Source: Phyllobacterium calauticae (GTDB taxonomy: Bacteria; Pseudomonadota; Alphaproteobacteria; Rhizobiales; Rhizobiaceae). From it: a DNA stretch of 64,000 nt. Positions 8,491 through 18,675 of the stretch are shown here, one piece after another. The stretch spans positions 868,001 to 932,000 of the forward strand of contig NZ_JAGENB010000002.1 of assembly GCF_019991125.1 (NCBI RefSeq), read 5' to 3'. Below the pieces are notes generated by a model that did not search any database, was not told the origin of the DNA, and saw only the letters and a program-made list of their open reading frames with translations. A program made the position numbers and the translations under genes. Positions within the stretch are counted from its first letter, which is position 1, and every line of letters begins with the position of its first letter.

Positions 8491-11097
8491 ATGGCGGACA
8501 ACTATCTTCAGCGTTCTCACCGGCAGGATGATTCGCGATTCGGTAATGACGACCCTCTGATGGAGCTTTCCCGTATCATGGGAACGCCTGTCGAAGAGGA
8601 GCACGCGGCAACCGGATCGGGCGAGGATCTTGCTATGGATCTGGAGCGCGAGCTCATGGGCGATTTTGAGGAGCATCCTCAGCGTGCCGCCCCGGCGGCA
8701 GCCCCGGAGCCCGTGCACAGTCATGCTGAGCCGGATCGGTTTGCTCACTTCGATCTTCAGGATGCGGTGGAACGGGAATTGATGTCGAATGCGGATTATG
8801 CGCATGCCGCAGCCGAGCCCGTCGCGATCTATGAGGAACCCGACTACGCCGACTACGAGCCGGACGCCGTTTATGCCGACGGCGAAACGGGCGAGGGGCG
8901 CGATGGGCACGAGCCTGTCAGCTTTGTACCCGAACCGGCGCAGCCGGAACGCGCTGTCGTTGCGGCGCCGTCCTTAAGCCTTGAAGATGAACTTGAGACG
9001 CTTCTTGCCGGTGCGGCGAAGCCTGTGGTTCAGCGTTCGGCAAACGCTTCCTGGGGTTATGGTTCGCAAGCGCCGGTCATCGGCCGTACGGAAGCTGCTC
9101 CCATTATCAGCCGCGCAACCTCCTATGCGCCGTCCGTCACCCAGCCGGTGGCCGAGGCGAAGCCGGCCTATGTGCCGGAACCTGCGGCCTATCAGGCCGC
9201 GCCTGTCCCGGCTTCGGCTGCTTACGCGCCGGCTCCGGTGCACGAAGAGGCGGCAGCGGTCCAGGGCGATCCGCTTGAAGATTTCGACACGGAAGAACTG
9301 ATGGCCGCCTTCGACGATTTCGAAGTGCCGCTGGATGTGGAAGACGAAGCTGTTCCGGCGCACGCGCTGGAAGCAGAGCTGCCCCGTTACCAGAGCCCCG
9401 TGCATTCCTATGCGGCCGTTCGCGAGCCGGAGCTTGCTCCCGTTGCGCCCTTGGCTGCTGTAGAAACCCACCATCTGCCGGAGCCGCAGGATTTGAGCGG
9501 CTATGCGGATGAGCTGGATCGCGCGGCCTCGTCAATCTCCTCTGCGCCCGATGTTCACACCGTGGCGGTCACCGAGAACCGGGTCGAGTACACGGAGTCG
9601 CTCGATCTGCCTGAAGTGCACTACGAAGACGATGTTCCGCAGCACAATGGCCTGGGCGAGCTTGAAACCGAATTTGCTGAAGTCTTCGGCTCGATCGAGG
9701 CTGATGATACCCGTGCGGCCTATACGGCACCGCAGGAGGAGCCGCAGCAACCGGCGCCAGCCGCGAAGGATGAATATGCCGATATTTTTGCCGATGTCTT
9801 CGGCAATGAGGCTGAGCAGGGACATTATACCCCGGCAAACTATGCGGCTGCCGGAGCCGGTGTCGCCGCAGCGGCGGCTGTCGGAGTAGCTGCTGCCAGC
9901 GCGCATCAGTCCCGCCCGGTTGCCAGCAGCTACAGCAACGGTCCTGAAGACGACATGGATTTTGGCTACGATCCAAAACGCGACGATGTCGGCATGGCTG
10001 CAACGACCTATGCCCAGCCGATGAGCCGCAAACGCAGCTTCGTTGTACCGGGTGCCGTAGCGGCAGCCGTTCTTCTCGCCGTTTCCGGTGCCGTTGCCTA
10101 TAAATGGACCAGCGGATCGGGTGGCGCGCCTGTGGTGATCATGGCCGACAAAACCCCGATCAAGGTTCAGCCGGAAAGCGCGGCGAACACGACTGCGCCT
10201 GTCCAGGACAAGATCGTTTATGAAAAGGGTGCGACGGCGGATACATCGCCGCCAAAGCAGCAGCAGCTTGTCACGACCCAGGAAAAACCGGTCGATCTGA
10301 CTGCCGATACGGATGAGGATATTGCCGGGACCAAGGCCGAGGAGAGGGTCGATCCCGCCGCTGCGAACATGGCTTCGAGCGAGGAGCAGGCCCAGCCGAA
10401 CGGCGCCATCGCACCGCGCAAGGTTCAGACCATGGTCGTGAAGCCCGATGGTACAATGGTAGCCGCCATTCCGCAGGCTGCCGATCCCGTCGCTTCGGGT
10501 CCTGCCGCCGCGCCCATGGCGCGTCCCGCCCCGGCGGCTCCGGCACCGGTCAGCGCGATGCCCGACGGCAACGATCAGATCGGCTCGCTTGCGGCAGCCA
10601 GCAATCCTGCAACGCCAAAACCGGCGGTTGAGCCCCTGGTTGCCAAGCCGCAGGCTCCGGCAACCGGCAAGCTGCCGGCCAAGGCGGTCGAGACGAGGAA
10701 GATCACGGCAGAGACGGTTGCCTCCGTTGCGCCGAAGAATGTCCCGATTGTCGACTCCCGTCCGGCCGATCAGCCCTTGAACGTTGTTGATCGCGTCGCG
10801 CCGCAAAAGCCGGCCGGTCAGCCGCAGCAGCAGGTTGCTTCTGCCGTGGCACCGGGCACTTATCTGATCCAGGTTGCTTCGCAGCCGACGGCGGAAGGCG
10901 CGCAGAAGACCTATGCTTCGCTCGCCCAGCGCTATCCCGGCGTGATCGCCGGTCGCGGTGTCGATATCAAGCAGGCCGAGATTGCCGGCAAGGGTACATT
11001 CTACCGTGTTCGTATCCCGGCCGGTACAAAGGACGCTGCAGTCAATCTGTGCACCAAGTTCAAGTCGGCGGGCGGCAGCTGCTTCGTGACGCAGTAA
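8491..11097 (+). CDS. SPOR-domain membrane protein with very long acidic cytoplasmic region
   Basis: An 868-residue protein with three parts. Residues 1-515 are cytoplasmic, low-complexity and rich in Ala, Pro, Glu and Asp, with scattered short acidic helices such as PLEDFDTEELMAAFDDFEV. One transmembrane helix spans about 516-536 (VVPGAVAAAVLLAVSGAVAY). The periplasmic part is Pro/Ala-rich and ends in a SPOR domain at about 790-868 (GTYLIQVASQPTAEGAQKTY). SPOR domains bind denuded glycan strands at division sites, so a role in septal peptidoglycan binding or recruitment is likely. nagZ and scpAB follow. It is unusually long for a SPOR protein; the cytoplasmic function is unknown. Confidence 0.85.
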   Translation: MADNYLQRSHRQDDSRFGNDDPLMELSRIMGTPVEEEHAATGSGEDLAMDLERELMGDFEEHPQRAAPAAAPEPVHSHAEPDRFAHFDLQDAVERELMSNADYAHAAAEPVAIYEEPDYADYEPDAVYADGETGEGRDGHEPVSFVPEPAQPERAVVAAPSLSLEDELETLLAGAAKPVVQRSANASWGYGSQAPVIGRTEAAPIISRATSYAPSVTQPVAEAKPAYVPEPAAYQAAPVPASAAYAPAPVHEEAAAVQGDPLEDFDTEELMAAFDDFEVPLDVEDEAVPAHALEAELPRYQSPVHSYAAVREPELAPVAPLAAVETHHLPEPQDLSGYADELDRAASSISSAPDVHTVAVTENRVEYTESLDLPEVHYEDDVPQHNGLGELETEFAEVFGSIEADDTRAAYTAPQEEPQQPAPAAKDEYADIFADVFGNEAEQGHYTPANYAAAGAGVAAAAAVGVAAASAHQSRPVASSYSNGPEDDMDFGYDPKRDDVGMAATTYAQPMSRKRSFVVPGAVAAAVLLAVSGAVAYKWTSGSGGAPVVIMADKTPIKVQPESAANTTAPVQDKIVYEKGATADTSPPKQQQLVTTQEKPVDLTADTDEDIAGTKAEERVDPAAANMASSEEQAQPNGAIAPRKVQTMVVKPDGTMVAAIPQAADPVASGPAAAPMARPAPAAPAPVSAMPDGNDQIGSLAAASNPATPKPAVEPLVAKPQAPATGKLPAKAVETRKITAETVASVAPKNVPIVDSRPADQPLNVVDRVAPQKPAGQPQQQVASAVAPGTYLIQVASQPTAEGAQKTYASLAQRYPGVIAGRGVDIKQAEIAGKGTFYRVRIPAGTKDAAVNLCTKFKSAGGSCFVTQ

Positions 11098-11116
11098 GCC
11101 CGCCACATAACCAGAC

Positions 11117-11139
11117 AAAGGCGGCCAATGGCCGCCTTT
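11117..11139 (+). terminator. Intrinsic terminator after the SPOR gene
   Basis: A 10-bp stem (11117-11126 with 11130-11139; GGCGGCC core) has a 3-nt loop and is followed by TCCTTTTTT. It lies 20 bp past the stop and before nagZ, so nagZ probably has its own promoter or relies on read-through. Confidence 0.88.
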
Positions 11140-11172
11140 TCCTTTTTTGCATCACCGCAGTAGACTTTACCC

Positions 11173-12192
11173 ATGAGCGAATCAAAAGCATGGATTGCCG
11201 GCACGTCCGGTCTGAAACTGACCCCCGACGAAATCGCGTTCTTCCGCGATGAACGCCCGTGGGGTTTTATCTTGTTTGCCCGCAATGTCAGCGAAGCGGC
11301 ACAGGTCGAGGATCTGACGGCGCATCTGCGCGATCTGGTGCGGCGTGACGAAGCCCCGGTGCTGATCGATCAGGAAGGCGGGCGGGTGCAGCGTCTGCGG
11401 CCGCCGCTGGCGCCCAATTATCCCGCCGGATCGGCGCTGGGTGCCCTGTTCAAGCAGGACGAGGAGGCGGGATTGCGCGCGGCCTGGCTGCTTTCGCGCC
11501 TTCACGCGTTCGATCTCATGAAACTCGGCGTCAATGTCGATTGTCTTCCGGTTCTCGATGTTCCGGTTGAGGGCGCCAACGAGGTCATCGGCAGCCGTGC
11601 GTACGGCAAGCATCCGGAAATTGTCACGGCGATGGGCAAGGCTGCGGCCGAAGGTCTTCTGGCGGGCGGCATGCTGCCTGTGATGAAGCACATTCCCGGC
11701 CATGGCCGCGCATTTGCCGACACCCATCACGAATTGCCGACCGTGACAACGCCGCTCGACGAATTGGCGGAACACGACTTTGCCCCGTTCCAGGCTCTTG
11801 CGCATCTGCCCATGGCGATGAGCGCCCATGTCATCTTCTCGGCCATCGACCCGAAGCATCCGGCGACGACATCCGGCAAGGTTGTGGAAGAGATCATTCG
11901 CGGCCATATCGGCTTTGACGGGCTGCTGATGAGCGACGACGTGTCGATGAACGCACTTTCTGGGGATTATTTTGACCGGACCAAAGCAATCTTTGCGGCG
12001 GGCCTCGATATCGTGCTTCACTGCCACGGCATTATGGAACAGATGACGGCGGTTGCTTCCTGCACACCCGAGCTGAACGGCAAGGCGCTGGAGCGGGCAC
12101 AGCGGGCAATCCAATATGCGAGAAAGCCGGATGCTTCGGATGAAGCGGAAATCCGGGAAGAATTCCAGCGTTTCTTCGAAGCGGTGGCATAG
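11173..12192 (+). CDS. nagZ: Beta-N-acetylhexosaminidase (glycoside hydrolase family 3)
   Basis: A 339-residue cytoplasmic NagZ, which removes GlcNAc from muropeptides during peptidoglycan recycling. The signature KHIPGHGRA (K172-H173, with the His that acts in acid/base catalysis) is followed by the nucleophile Asp in LLMSDDVSMNAL (about residues 255-256). The N-terminal (beta/alpha)8 barrel begins at LIDQEGGRVQRL. It sits between the SPOR protein and scpA, with 13 bp to the scpA TTG start, so nagZ-scpA-scpB looks like one operon. Confidence 0.95.
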   Translation: MSESKAWIAGTSGLKLTPDEIAFFRDERPWGFILFARNVSEAAQVEDLTAHLRDLVRRDEAPVLIDQEGGRVQRLRPPLAPNYPAGSALGALFKQDEEAGLRAAWLLSRLHAFDLMKLGVNVDCLPVLDVPVEGANEVIGSRAYGKHPEIVTAMGKAAAEGLLAGGMLPVMKHIPGHGRAFADTHHELPTVTTPLDELAEHDFAPFQALAHLPMAMSAHVIFSAIDPKHPATTSGKVVEEIIRGHIGFDGLLMSDDVSMNALSGDYFDRTKAIFAAGLDIVLHCHGIMEQMTAVASCTPELNGKALERAQRAIQYARKPDASDEAEIREEFQRFFEAVA

Positions 12193-12205
12193 AAGCGAGA
12201 GAGAG

Positions 12206-13081
12206 TTGACGGCGACGGAACAGAAAACGAATGGCAAGACCACGGCACCCATGGAGGCGCTGTGGGAAAGTGCATCCGATCGCGGTGTCAGCGAGCCATC
12301 GCTTCTGATCGACATCAAGGGTTTTGAAGGCCCTCTCGATCTGCTTCTGCATCTGGCGCGCAACCAGCGGGTCGATCTGGCCCGCATTTCCGTGCTTGCC
12401 CTTGTCGAGCAGTATCTGATCTTCATCCGTCAGGCCCAAGCGCTGCGGCTGGAGCTTGCCGCCGACTATCTGGTCATGGCGGCCTGGCTGACCTACCTCA
12501 AGTCCAAGCTGCTGATCCCGAAGACCCCCGGCGACGAGGGCGAGAGCGGCGAGGAGCTGGCGGCGACGCTGCAATTCCGCTTGAAGCGGCTGGAAGCCAT
12601 GCGCGATGCGGCCACGAAGCTGGTCAACCGCAATCGCCTTGGCCGTGATGTCTTTGCCCGCGGCATGCCCGAAGCCGTCATTGTCGATCAGACCAACATC
12701 TATTCGGCAACGCTGTACGAACTCCTGACCGCCTATGCCTCGCAGCGGCAGAAGCAGGCGATTTCCCACGTACAGATCGCGCGCCGCAGCGTCTGGTCAC
12801 TGAAGGAAGCACGTACCATTCTCATGCGCCTCGTCGGCGAGATGAAAGACTGGACCGCATTGGATCAATACCTTCTCGACTTCATCGCGTCGCCCAGCGA
12901 GCGCGCCACCGTGCTTGCCAGCTCCTTTGCCGCCAGCCTTGAAATGGTGCGGGAAGGGCATATGGAAATCCAGCAGACCGGTGCGTTCAAGCCGATTTTC
13001 CTGCGGGATCGTCCGCCAAGGCCGGCCGAAAAGACGGATCAGCCGCCGCTGACAACGATGAGGGACGTGGTCAATGGCTGA
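12206..13081 (+). CDS. scpA: Segregation and condensation protein A
   Basis: The kleisin subunit of the SMC-ScpAB condensin, which organises the nucleoid for segregation. The N-terminal SMC-neck-binding segment is evident (FEGPLDLLLHLARNQRVDLARISVLALVEQYL), followed by a linker and the C-terminal winged-helix region. The start is uncertain: a TTG at 12206 has a purine-rich GAGAGAGAG site directly upstream, while the ATG at 12251 has none, so the TTG was chosen. The start lies 13 bp after nagZ, and the gene overlaps scpB by 8 bp, which supports translational coupling. Confidence 0.9.
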   Translation: MTATEQKTNGKTTAPMEALWESASDRGVSEPSLLIDIKGFEGPLDLLLHLARNQRVDLARISVLALVEQYLIFIRQAQALRLELAADYLVMAAWLTYLKSKLLIPKTPGDEGESGEELAATLQFRLKRLEAMRDAATKLVNRNRLGRDVFARGMPEAVIVDQTNIYSATLYELLTAYASQRQKQAISHVQIARRSVWSLKEARTILMRLVGEMKDWTALDQYLLDFIASPSERATVLASSFAASLEMVREGHMEIQQTGAFKPIFLRDRPPRPAEKTDQPPLTTMRDVVNG

Positions 13082-13805
13082 AACCGGTCCTCTGCATATC
13101 CAGCCCGACAACGATGAAAGCGACAACCGCGAGGCGGACTGGAAATCGACGATCTCCGTATCCGATGCGTTGCGCATGGCCGAGGCCATCCTGTTTGCCT
13201 CAGCCGAGCCGGTGACGGTGAGGGCGCTGGAGGAGCGGCTGCCGTCCGGGATCGACGTTCCGGCACTGCTCGGCGAGTTGCAGTCGGTGTATTCCAAGCG
13301 CGGCATCAATCTCCTGCAGGTTGGCGGCGCATGGGCCTTCCGCACCGCAGCCGATCTTGCCTTCCTGATGAACCGCGAGGCGGTGCAGCAGAAGAAGCTT
13401 TCGCGCGCCGCACTCGAAGTGCTCGCCGTGATTGCCTATCACCAGCCGGTGACGCGGGCGGAGCTTGAAGATATTCGCGGTGTGGAGACGTCAAAGGGCA
13501 CGCTGGATGTGCTGATGGAGACGGGCTGGATCAAGTTCCGCGGGCGCCGGCGCACGCCGGGGCGGCCGATCACCTATGGCACGACATCCTCGTTCCTCGA
13601 TCATTTCGGCCTGCAGGAAGTGCGCGATCTGCCGGGGATCGACGAATTGCGCGGCGCCGGACTGTTGTCCGCGCGCATGCCCGCCAATTTCGCCATTCCC
13701 ATCCCGGTCAATGATCCCGATGAATTGACCGAAGACGAAGATCCGTTGACCGATATCGATCTGGAAGAACTTGGACTTTTGACGCCGCGTGTAGAACACG
13801 ATTGA
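13074..13805 (+). CDS. scpB: Segregation and condensation protein B
   Basis: A 243-residue ScpB with its two winged-helix domains: residues about 25-95, from MAEAILFASAEPVTVRALEERLP, and about 100-170, with KLSRAALEVLAVIAYHQPVT and RGVETSKGTLDVLMETGWI. ScpB dimers bind ScpA and regulate SMC ATPase activity. An extended acidic C-terminus (DELTEDEDPLTDIDLEELG) is probably disordered. It overlaps the end of scpA by 8 bp. Confidence 0.94.
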   Translation: MAETGPLHIQPDNDESDNREADWKSTISVSDALRMAEAILFASAEPVTVRALEERLPSGIDVPALLGELQSVYSKRGINLLQVGGAWAFRTAADLAFLMNREAVQQKKLSRAALEVLAVIAYHQPVTRAELEDIRGVETSKGTLDVLMETGWIKFRGRRRTPGRPITYGTTSSFLDHFGLQEVRDLPGIDELRGAGLLSARMPANFAIPIPVNDPDELTEDEDPLTDIDLEELGLLTPRVEHD

Positions 13806-13995
13806 ATTTTTATTTGCCATATTTGTGCGCAATGGTGGCGCAGACGATGCCGGTTCGGAAAATTCGTGCTGAAGATTTCAATTCGCACTTGCGCCGAACT
13901 TACATGAATGTGAAACAACAATATGCACTTGTGTTTGAAAAGCACGGGGAAAAGGCATAGATGAGCTCAAACTGTTGAGCGAATGCGAGGGTAAA

Positions 13996-14217
13996 ATGGG
14001 TAGTTTTTCAATCTGGCACTGGCTGATCGTATTGGCGATCGTGCTTCTGGTTTTTGGTCGCGGCAAGATTCCCGAACTGATGGGCGACGTTGCCAAGGGT
14101 ATCAAGAACTTCAAGAGCGGCATGGCCGATGATGATGCGGCTGACAATTCCAAGACGATCGATAATCAGCCGAACCAGCCGGTGAATTCCGTCAAGGAAA
14201 AGACAACGAAGTCCTGA
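13996..14217 (+). CDS. tatA: Sec-independent protein translocase subunit TatA
   Basis: A 73-residue protein with one N-terminal transmembrane helix ([17 protein letters not shown]), the FGRGKIPEL hinge and an amphipathic helix ([15 protein letters not shown]), then a polar tail. It forms the TatA pore component for export of folded proteins. The ATG at 13996 has GAGG seven bases upstream; a longer frame beginning at 13975 was rejected. It is first in tatABC. Confidence 0.95.
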   Translation: MGSFSIWHWLIVLAIVLLVFGRGKIPELMGDVAKGIKNFKSGMADDDAADNSKTIDNQPNQPVNSVKEKTTKS

Positions 14218-14281
14218 GCGGCTTGATTTAGTTTTTTCCTGCGCGGGGCTTTGCTGTCTCGCTGCGGCCGGAGCATGATGA

Positions 14282-14932
14282 ATGTTTGATGTTGGTTGGT
14301 CGGAAATCCTGGTGATCGTGATCGTTGTGATCGTGGTGGTCGGGCCAAAAGATTTGCCGAAAATGCTGCGCGCCTTTGGCAAGGCGACGGCCAAATTTCG
14401 CGCGACTGCGGGTGACTTCCGGCGTCAATTCGATGAAGCCCTCAAAGAGGCCGAGCTCGATGACGTGCGCGATATCATCAACGATGCCAAAAGCCTCGAT
14501 CCGCGCAACGATATCCGCAAGGTTTTCGATCCCGTCCGCACGATTGGCGAGGAAATCCGCTCAAGCCTGAAGGATGGCGGTACGACCGGCAAAGACAACA
14601 TTGCCGTACCCGATCCCTCCGCTCCCGGCGCGACGCAGCTGCAGCCGCAGACGATGGAGCCCGTCGCTCCGCTGATGACGGCCGCGGCGCCAAAGAAAAC
14701 CAGCCGGGCCAGCAAGCCCAAGGCTGCGGCTGAGACGCCGGCTTCCGCCGCTGTATCCGGGAAGGCGGCACCAGCCAAGGCAACGGCCAAGGCCGCTGCG
14801 CCTGCCAAAGTTGCGGCCAAGTCATCTGCCGCCAAAACACCGGCCGAAGCGCCTGCACAGACTGCACCAGCAAAACGAACGGCCAAGCCGCGCGCCAAGG
14901 CCAAAGCTGGCGATACGGGGACAAAATCTTGA
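14282..14932 (+). CDS. tatB: Sec-independent protein translocase subunit TatB
   Basis: A 216-residue protein. A single N-terminal transmembrane helix (EILVIVIVVIVVVGP) leads to the TatB signature GPKDLPKMLRAFGKA and an amphipathic helix. The C-terminal 80 residues are low-complexity Ala/Lys/Pro repeats (for example AAPAKATAKAAAPAKVAAK), common in rhizobial TatB. With TatC it forms the twin-arginine signal receptor. The last bases overlap the TTG start of tatC. Confidence 0.95.
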   Translation: MFDVGWSEILVIVIVVIVVVGPKDLPKMLRAFGKATAKFRATAGDFRRQFDEALKEAELDDVRDIINDAKSLDPRNDIRKVFDPVRTIGEEIRSSLKDGGTTGKDNIAVPDPSAPGATQLQPQTMEPVAPLMTAAAPKKTSRASKPKAAAETPASAAVSGKAAPAKATAKAAAPAKVAAKSSAAKTPAEAPAQTAPAKRTAKPRAKAKAGDTGTKS

Positions 14933-15759
14933 GCAAGACCGACGACGACATTGATAAGAGCTCGGCCCCGCTGATCGAACACCTCATCGAATTGCGCCGC
15001 CGGCTGATCTGGGCATTGGTGGCGTTTTTCGTGGCTTTCCTGATCTGCTTCCATTTTGGCCGGCAGTTGTTCAATGTTCTGGTCATCCCGTATCAGTGGG
15101 CCGTGTCCTGGGCCGGCTTTGATCCGGCAAAGGCGCAATTGATCTATACGGCGCCGCAGGAGTTTTTCTTCACGCAGGTCAAGATCGCCATGTTCGGCGG
15201 CATTGTTCTGGCCTTTCCCGTCATTGCCTCGCAGATTTATAAGTTTGTCGCGCCGGGTCTGTACAAGAATGAACGGATGGCATTTCTGCCATTCCTGATC
15301 GCGTCGCCGGTGTTGTTCCTGATGGGCGGCGCACTGGTGTTCTTCTTTTTCACCCCCATGGTGATGTGGTTCTTCCTTGCCATGCAGCAGACAGGCGGCG
15401 CTGGCGAAGTGCAGATTTCGCTTTTGCCCAAGGTTTCGGAATATCTGAGCCTGATCATGACGCTGATTTTCGCGTTTGGCTTGGTGTTCCAGTTGCCGGT
15501 GGTGACATCGCTGCTCGCGCGGGTTGGGCTTGTCAGCTATGAAGGCCTGCGCTCGAAGCGCAAATACGCCATCGTCATTGCCTTTATCGTCGCGGCGGTG
15601 ATCACACCGCCGGACCCCCTCAGCCAAATCGGTCTTGCACTCCCGACGATCCTTCTCTACGAGGTTTCCATCTGGATGGCGCGTCTGATCGAGAAAAAGC
15701 GTGAGGCAGCTGAAGCCGAAGCACAATCAGGGTCCAGCGATAGCGATATCTCGTCCTGA
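14929..15759 (+). CDS. tatC: Sec-independent protein translocase subunit TatC
   Basis: A 276-residue multi-spanning membrane protein with six predicted helices. The N-terminal HLIELRRRLIWAL is the TatC cytosolic signature that binds the twin-arginine motif; FSPMV-type loops and KYAIVIAFIVAAVITPPDP follow. It is the core of the Tat receptor. The start is a TTG (14929-14931) overlapping the tatB stop, consistent with coupled translation. No terminator was seen before serS, 69 bp downstream. Confidence 0.95.
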   Translation: MSKTDDDIDKSSAPLIEHLIELRRRLIWALVAFFVAFLICFHFGRQLFNVLVIPYQWAVSWAGFDPAKAQLIYTAPQEFFFTQVKIAMFGGIVLAFPVIASQIYKFVAPGLYKNERMAFLPFLIASPVLFLMGGALVFFFFTPMVMWFFLAMQQTGGAGEVQISLLPKVSEYLSLIMTLIFAFGLVFQLPVVTSLLARVGLVSYEGLRSKRKYAIVIAFIVAAVITPPDPLSQIGLALPTILLYEVSIWMARLIEKKREAAEAEAQSGSSDSDISS

Positions 15760-15828
15760 CGCAGCTCCAGCTTTCGCCGGACAATCACGTCCTCAATCCA
15801 ACGAACACTTCAAGACGGCTTTATTACC

Positions 15829-17112
15829 ATGCTCGACATCAAATGGATCCGCGAGAATCCTCAGGCGCTTGACGCAGCTTTGGCGAAACGGAGCGTCGAG
15901 CCGCAGTCGTCCCGCCTGATCGAGCTGGATGAAAAGCGTCGACAGCATATTGCCAAACTGCAGGACGCGCAGGAACGCCGCAACGCCGCCTCCAAGGAGA
16001 TCGGCAAGGCCATGGGCGCCAAGGACCAGGCCACGGCCGACCGTCTGAAGGCCGAAGTCGCCGAAATCAAGGTCTTCCTGCAGAGTGCTGAAGAAGAAGA
16101 GCGCCAGCTCGACCGTGCGTTGAACGATGCGCTGGCTGTGCTTCCCAATCTTCCCCTCGACAGTGTCCCGGTCGGCAAGGACGAGGGCGGCAACGTCGAG
16201 ACGCGCCGCGTCGGTCATCTCAAGAACTTCTCCTTTGAACCCAAGGAGCATTTCGAGATTGGCGAAAACCTTGGCTACATGGATTTCGAGCGTGCAGCAA
16301 AGCTGTCCGGCAGCCGGTTTACCGTTCTGAAGAGCCAGCTGGCGCGGCTGGAGCGTGCTCTCGGCCAGTTCATGATCGATCTGCACACGACCGAGCATGG
16401 CTATACCGAGGTCAATCCGCCGCTTCTGGTCAATGCGGATGTGCTTTATGGCACCGGCCAGCTGCCGAAGTTCGAAGAGGATCTCTTCAAGACAACCGAT
16501 GGCCGCTATCTCATTCCAACGGCCGAGGTGCCGCTGACCAATCTGGTGCGCGAAGAAATCCTCGACATTCGCGATTTGCCGATCCGGATGACGGCGCTGA
16601 CAGCCTGCTTCCGCTCCGAGGCCGGTTCGGCCGGCCGCGACACGCGCGGCATGCTGCGCCAGCACCAGTTCATGAAGGTCGAGCTGGTGTCGGTGACCGA
16701 TGCCGAGAGCTCCATTGCCGAGCACGAGCGCATGACCGCCTGCGCCGAGGAAGTGCTGAAGCGCCTCGACCTGTCGTTCCGCACGATGACGCTGTGCACG
16801 GGCGACATGGGCTTTGGCGCGCAGAAGACCTACGATCTGGAAGTCTGGCTTCCCGGCCAGAAGGCCTATCGCGAAATCTCCAGCTGCTCCGTCTGCGGTG
16901 ATTTCCAGGCACGCCGCATGAATGCGCGCTACCGGCCGGAAGGGGAGAAATCGACGCGTTTCGTCCACACGCTCAACGGTTCCGGTACCGCAGTCGGGCG
17001 TGCACTGATTGCTGTTGTCGAAAATTATCAGAACGAGGACGGCAGTGTCACAGTTCCTGAAGCACTTGTGCCATACATGGGTGGACTGAAACGAATCGAA
17101 AAAGCTGCATAG
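15829..17112 (+). CDS. serS: Seryl-tRNA synthetase
   Basis: A 427-residue class II synthetase. The N-terminal antiparallel coiled-coil tRNA arm (residues about 25-105) precedes the catalytic core with motif 2 ([21 protein letters not shown]) and motif 3 ([19 protein letters not shown]). It charges tRNA-Ser and tRNA-Sec types in the cytoplasm. surE starts 9 bp after the stop, so serS-surE-pcm form a tight cluster. Confidence 0.96.
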   Translation: MLDIKWIRENPQALDAALAKRSVEPQSSRLIELDEKRRQHIAKLQDAQERRNAASKEIGKAMGAKDQATADRLKAEVAEIKVFLQSAEEEERQLDRALNDALAVLPNLPLDSVPVGKDEGGNVETRRVGHLKNFSFEPKEHFEIGENLGYMDFERAAKLSGSRFTVLKSQLARLERALGQFMIDLHTTEHGYTEVNPPLLVNADVLYGTGQLPKFEEDLFKTTDGRYLIPTAEVPLTNLVREEILDIRDLPIRMTALTACFRSEAGSAGRDTRGMLRQHQFMKVELVSVTDAESSIAEHERMTACAEEVLKRLDLSFRTMTLCTGDMGFGAQKTYDLEVWLPGQKAYREISSCSVCGDFQARRMNARYRPEGEKSTRFVHTLNGSGTAVGRALIAVVENYQNEDGSVTVPEALVPYMGGLKRIEKAA

Positions 17113-17121
17113 GAGAGGGCG

Positions 17122-17880
17122 ATGCGCATTCTGCTGACCAACGATGATGGTATTCATGCGGAAGGTCTGGCTGTTCTGGAACGTATCGCCCGCCAGCTTT
17201 CCGACGATGTCTGGGTGATCGCGCCCGAAACCGACCAAAGCGGTCTGGCCCATTCGCTGACGCTGTCGACGCCGCTGCGCCTGCGCGAGATCGATGATCG
17301 GCACTACGCCGTTCGCGGTACGCCGACGGACTGCGTGATCATGGGCGTCAAGCATCTGATGCCCGAGCCGCCCGACCTGATCCTGTCGGGTGTCAATTCC
17401 GGCTCGAATACCGCCGATGATGTCACCTATTCCGGCACCGTTGCCGCGGCCATCGAGGGCACGCTCCTTGGCATCAACTCCATTGCCCTGTCGCAGGAAT
17501 ACAATCTCGATGGCGGGACACGCGTCCTGCCATGGGACATCGTCGAACAGCGCGCACCGGCGCTCCTAAAAAAGCTTCTGGCCGTCACGCTGGCCAAGGG
17601 CGTGCTTCTCAATGTGAATTTCCCGAGCTGCAGCGGCGGGGAACTGGCCGGTGTCCGCGTCACGGCGCAGGGCAAGCTATCCCATGGATTGACGATTGAA
17701 GAGCGGCAGGACGGACGCGGCCTGCCATATTACTGGCTGCGCTACGGCCGCGGCAAGGATGAGCCGGCGGAAAACAGCGATGTTGCCGCCATCCGCAAAA
17801 ACTACATCTCCGTGACGCCGCTTCAACTCGATCTGACAGCGCACGAGATGCGCCAGACCCTGGAGGATGCGTTCGCATGA
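17122..17880 (+). CDS. surE: 5'/3'-nucleotidase SurE
   Basis: A 252-residue stationary-phase survival protein; SurE family members are metal-dependent nucleoside monophosphatases. The N-terminal metal site is present ([13 protein letters not shown]), as are [15 protein letters not shown] and the [19 protein letters not shown] motif. The start follows GGAGAGG. It overlaps pcm by 4 bp (ATGA). Confidence 0.96.
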   Translation: MRILLTNDDGIHAEGLAVLERIARQLSDDVWVIAPETDQSGLAHSLTLSTPLRLREIDDRHYAVRGTPTDCVIMGVKHLMPEPPDLILSGVNSGSNTADDVTYSGTVAAAIEGTLLGINSIALSQEYNLDGGTRVLPWDIVEQRAPALLKKLLAVTLAKGVLLNVNFPSCSGGELAGVRVTAQGKLSHGLTIEERQDGRGLPYYWLRYGRGKDEPAENSDVAAIRKNYISVTPLQLDLTAHEMRQTLEDAFA

Positions 17881-18530
17881 AGCCTGCACTTTCAGAACGG
17901 GAGGGCTTTGCCGCCTTCGTCCTGCGGATGCGGTCTTTGGGAATGACGGACCAGCGGCTCATGACGGCTTTTGAGGCGACGTCCCGCATGGCCTTTGTTT
18001 CCGGCAATCTGGGAACGCTGGCCTATGGCGACCGGATGCTGCCGATCGAATGCGGCGAGTTCATGGAAGGGCTGGACCTGCAGGCGCGCCTGATCAAGGC
18101 CCTCGATCTTGAGCCGGCGCACCGCGTTCTGGAAATCGGCACGGGCACCGGCTTTACCGCTGCCATCATGGCCCGGCTCGCCGGCCGGGTCCTGTCCATC
18201 GAGCGCTATCGTACTCTGGTTGAACTTGCGCAGCAGCGCCACCAGACGTTGAAGATCGAAAATATCTTCATCAAACATGCCGATGGCAAGCTTGGCCTGA
18301 CCCATGACGGGCCGTTTGACCGCATTGTCGTCTGGGCGGCTTTTGAAAGCATGCCGCGCCAGTTCGTCGAGCTTCTGTCGTCCAATGGCGTCATGATTGC
18401 CCCGATCGGTCCGGTTGACGGCAAGCAGGTGGTGTCGCGCCTGTCGAAGATCGGGAGCCGTTTCGAGCGCGAGGATATGATGCCCGCGCGCTTTTTACCG
18501 CTGCTTGACGGTGTTGCCACAGCCCTTTGA
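17877..18530 (+). CDS. pcm: Protein-L-isoaspartate O-methyltransferase family protein
   Basis: A 217-residue SAM-dependent methyltransferase of the PCMT family, which starts repair of isoaspartyl damage in aged proteins. The SAM-binding motif I is [20 protein letters not shown] (about residues 83-102), with post-[14 protein letters not shown] and [14 protein letters not shown]. The segment upstream of motif I differs from textbook Pcm, as is usual in Alphaproteobacteria, so substrate use is inferred. Context surE-pcm-nlpD supports the name. Confidence 0.88.
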   Translation: MKPALSEREGFAAFVLRMRSLGMTDQRLMTAFEATSRMAFVSGNLGTLAYGDRMLPIECGEFMEGLDLQARLIKALDLEPAHRVLEIGTGTGFTAAIMARLAGRVLSIERYRTLVELAQQRHQTLKIENIFIKHADGKLGLTHDGPFDRIVVWAAFESMPRQFVELLSSNGVMIAPIGPVDGKQVVSRLSKIGSRFEREDMMPARFLPLLDGVATAL

Positions 18531-18675
18531 CACGGACGTTCTGCCGCAGGACAGGCGCAACCCTTTACGGGTTTGGTGAATCTTTTACAAATTTTCTGCT
18601 CGTTTTAACGGTCGAGTAACATTAACGCGGTTTAATAGCTCCATATTCTTGTATTGAGTACGGGCGGGATAAGCG

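Noticed and set aside
9532..11118. 528-residue open frame on the minus strand inside the SPOR gene
   Set aside because: Antisense shadow of a high-G+C, Ala/Pro-rich gene; Arg/Gly-rich with no domain and no ribosome site.
15793..17355. 520-residue minus-strand frame over serS
   Set aside because: Antisense of serS codons; no coherent protein family, and serS is unmistakable.
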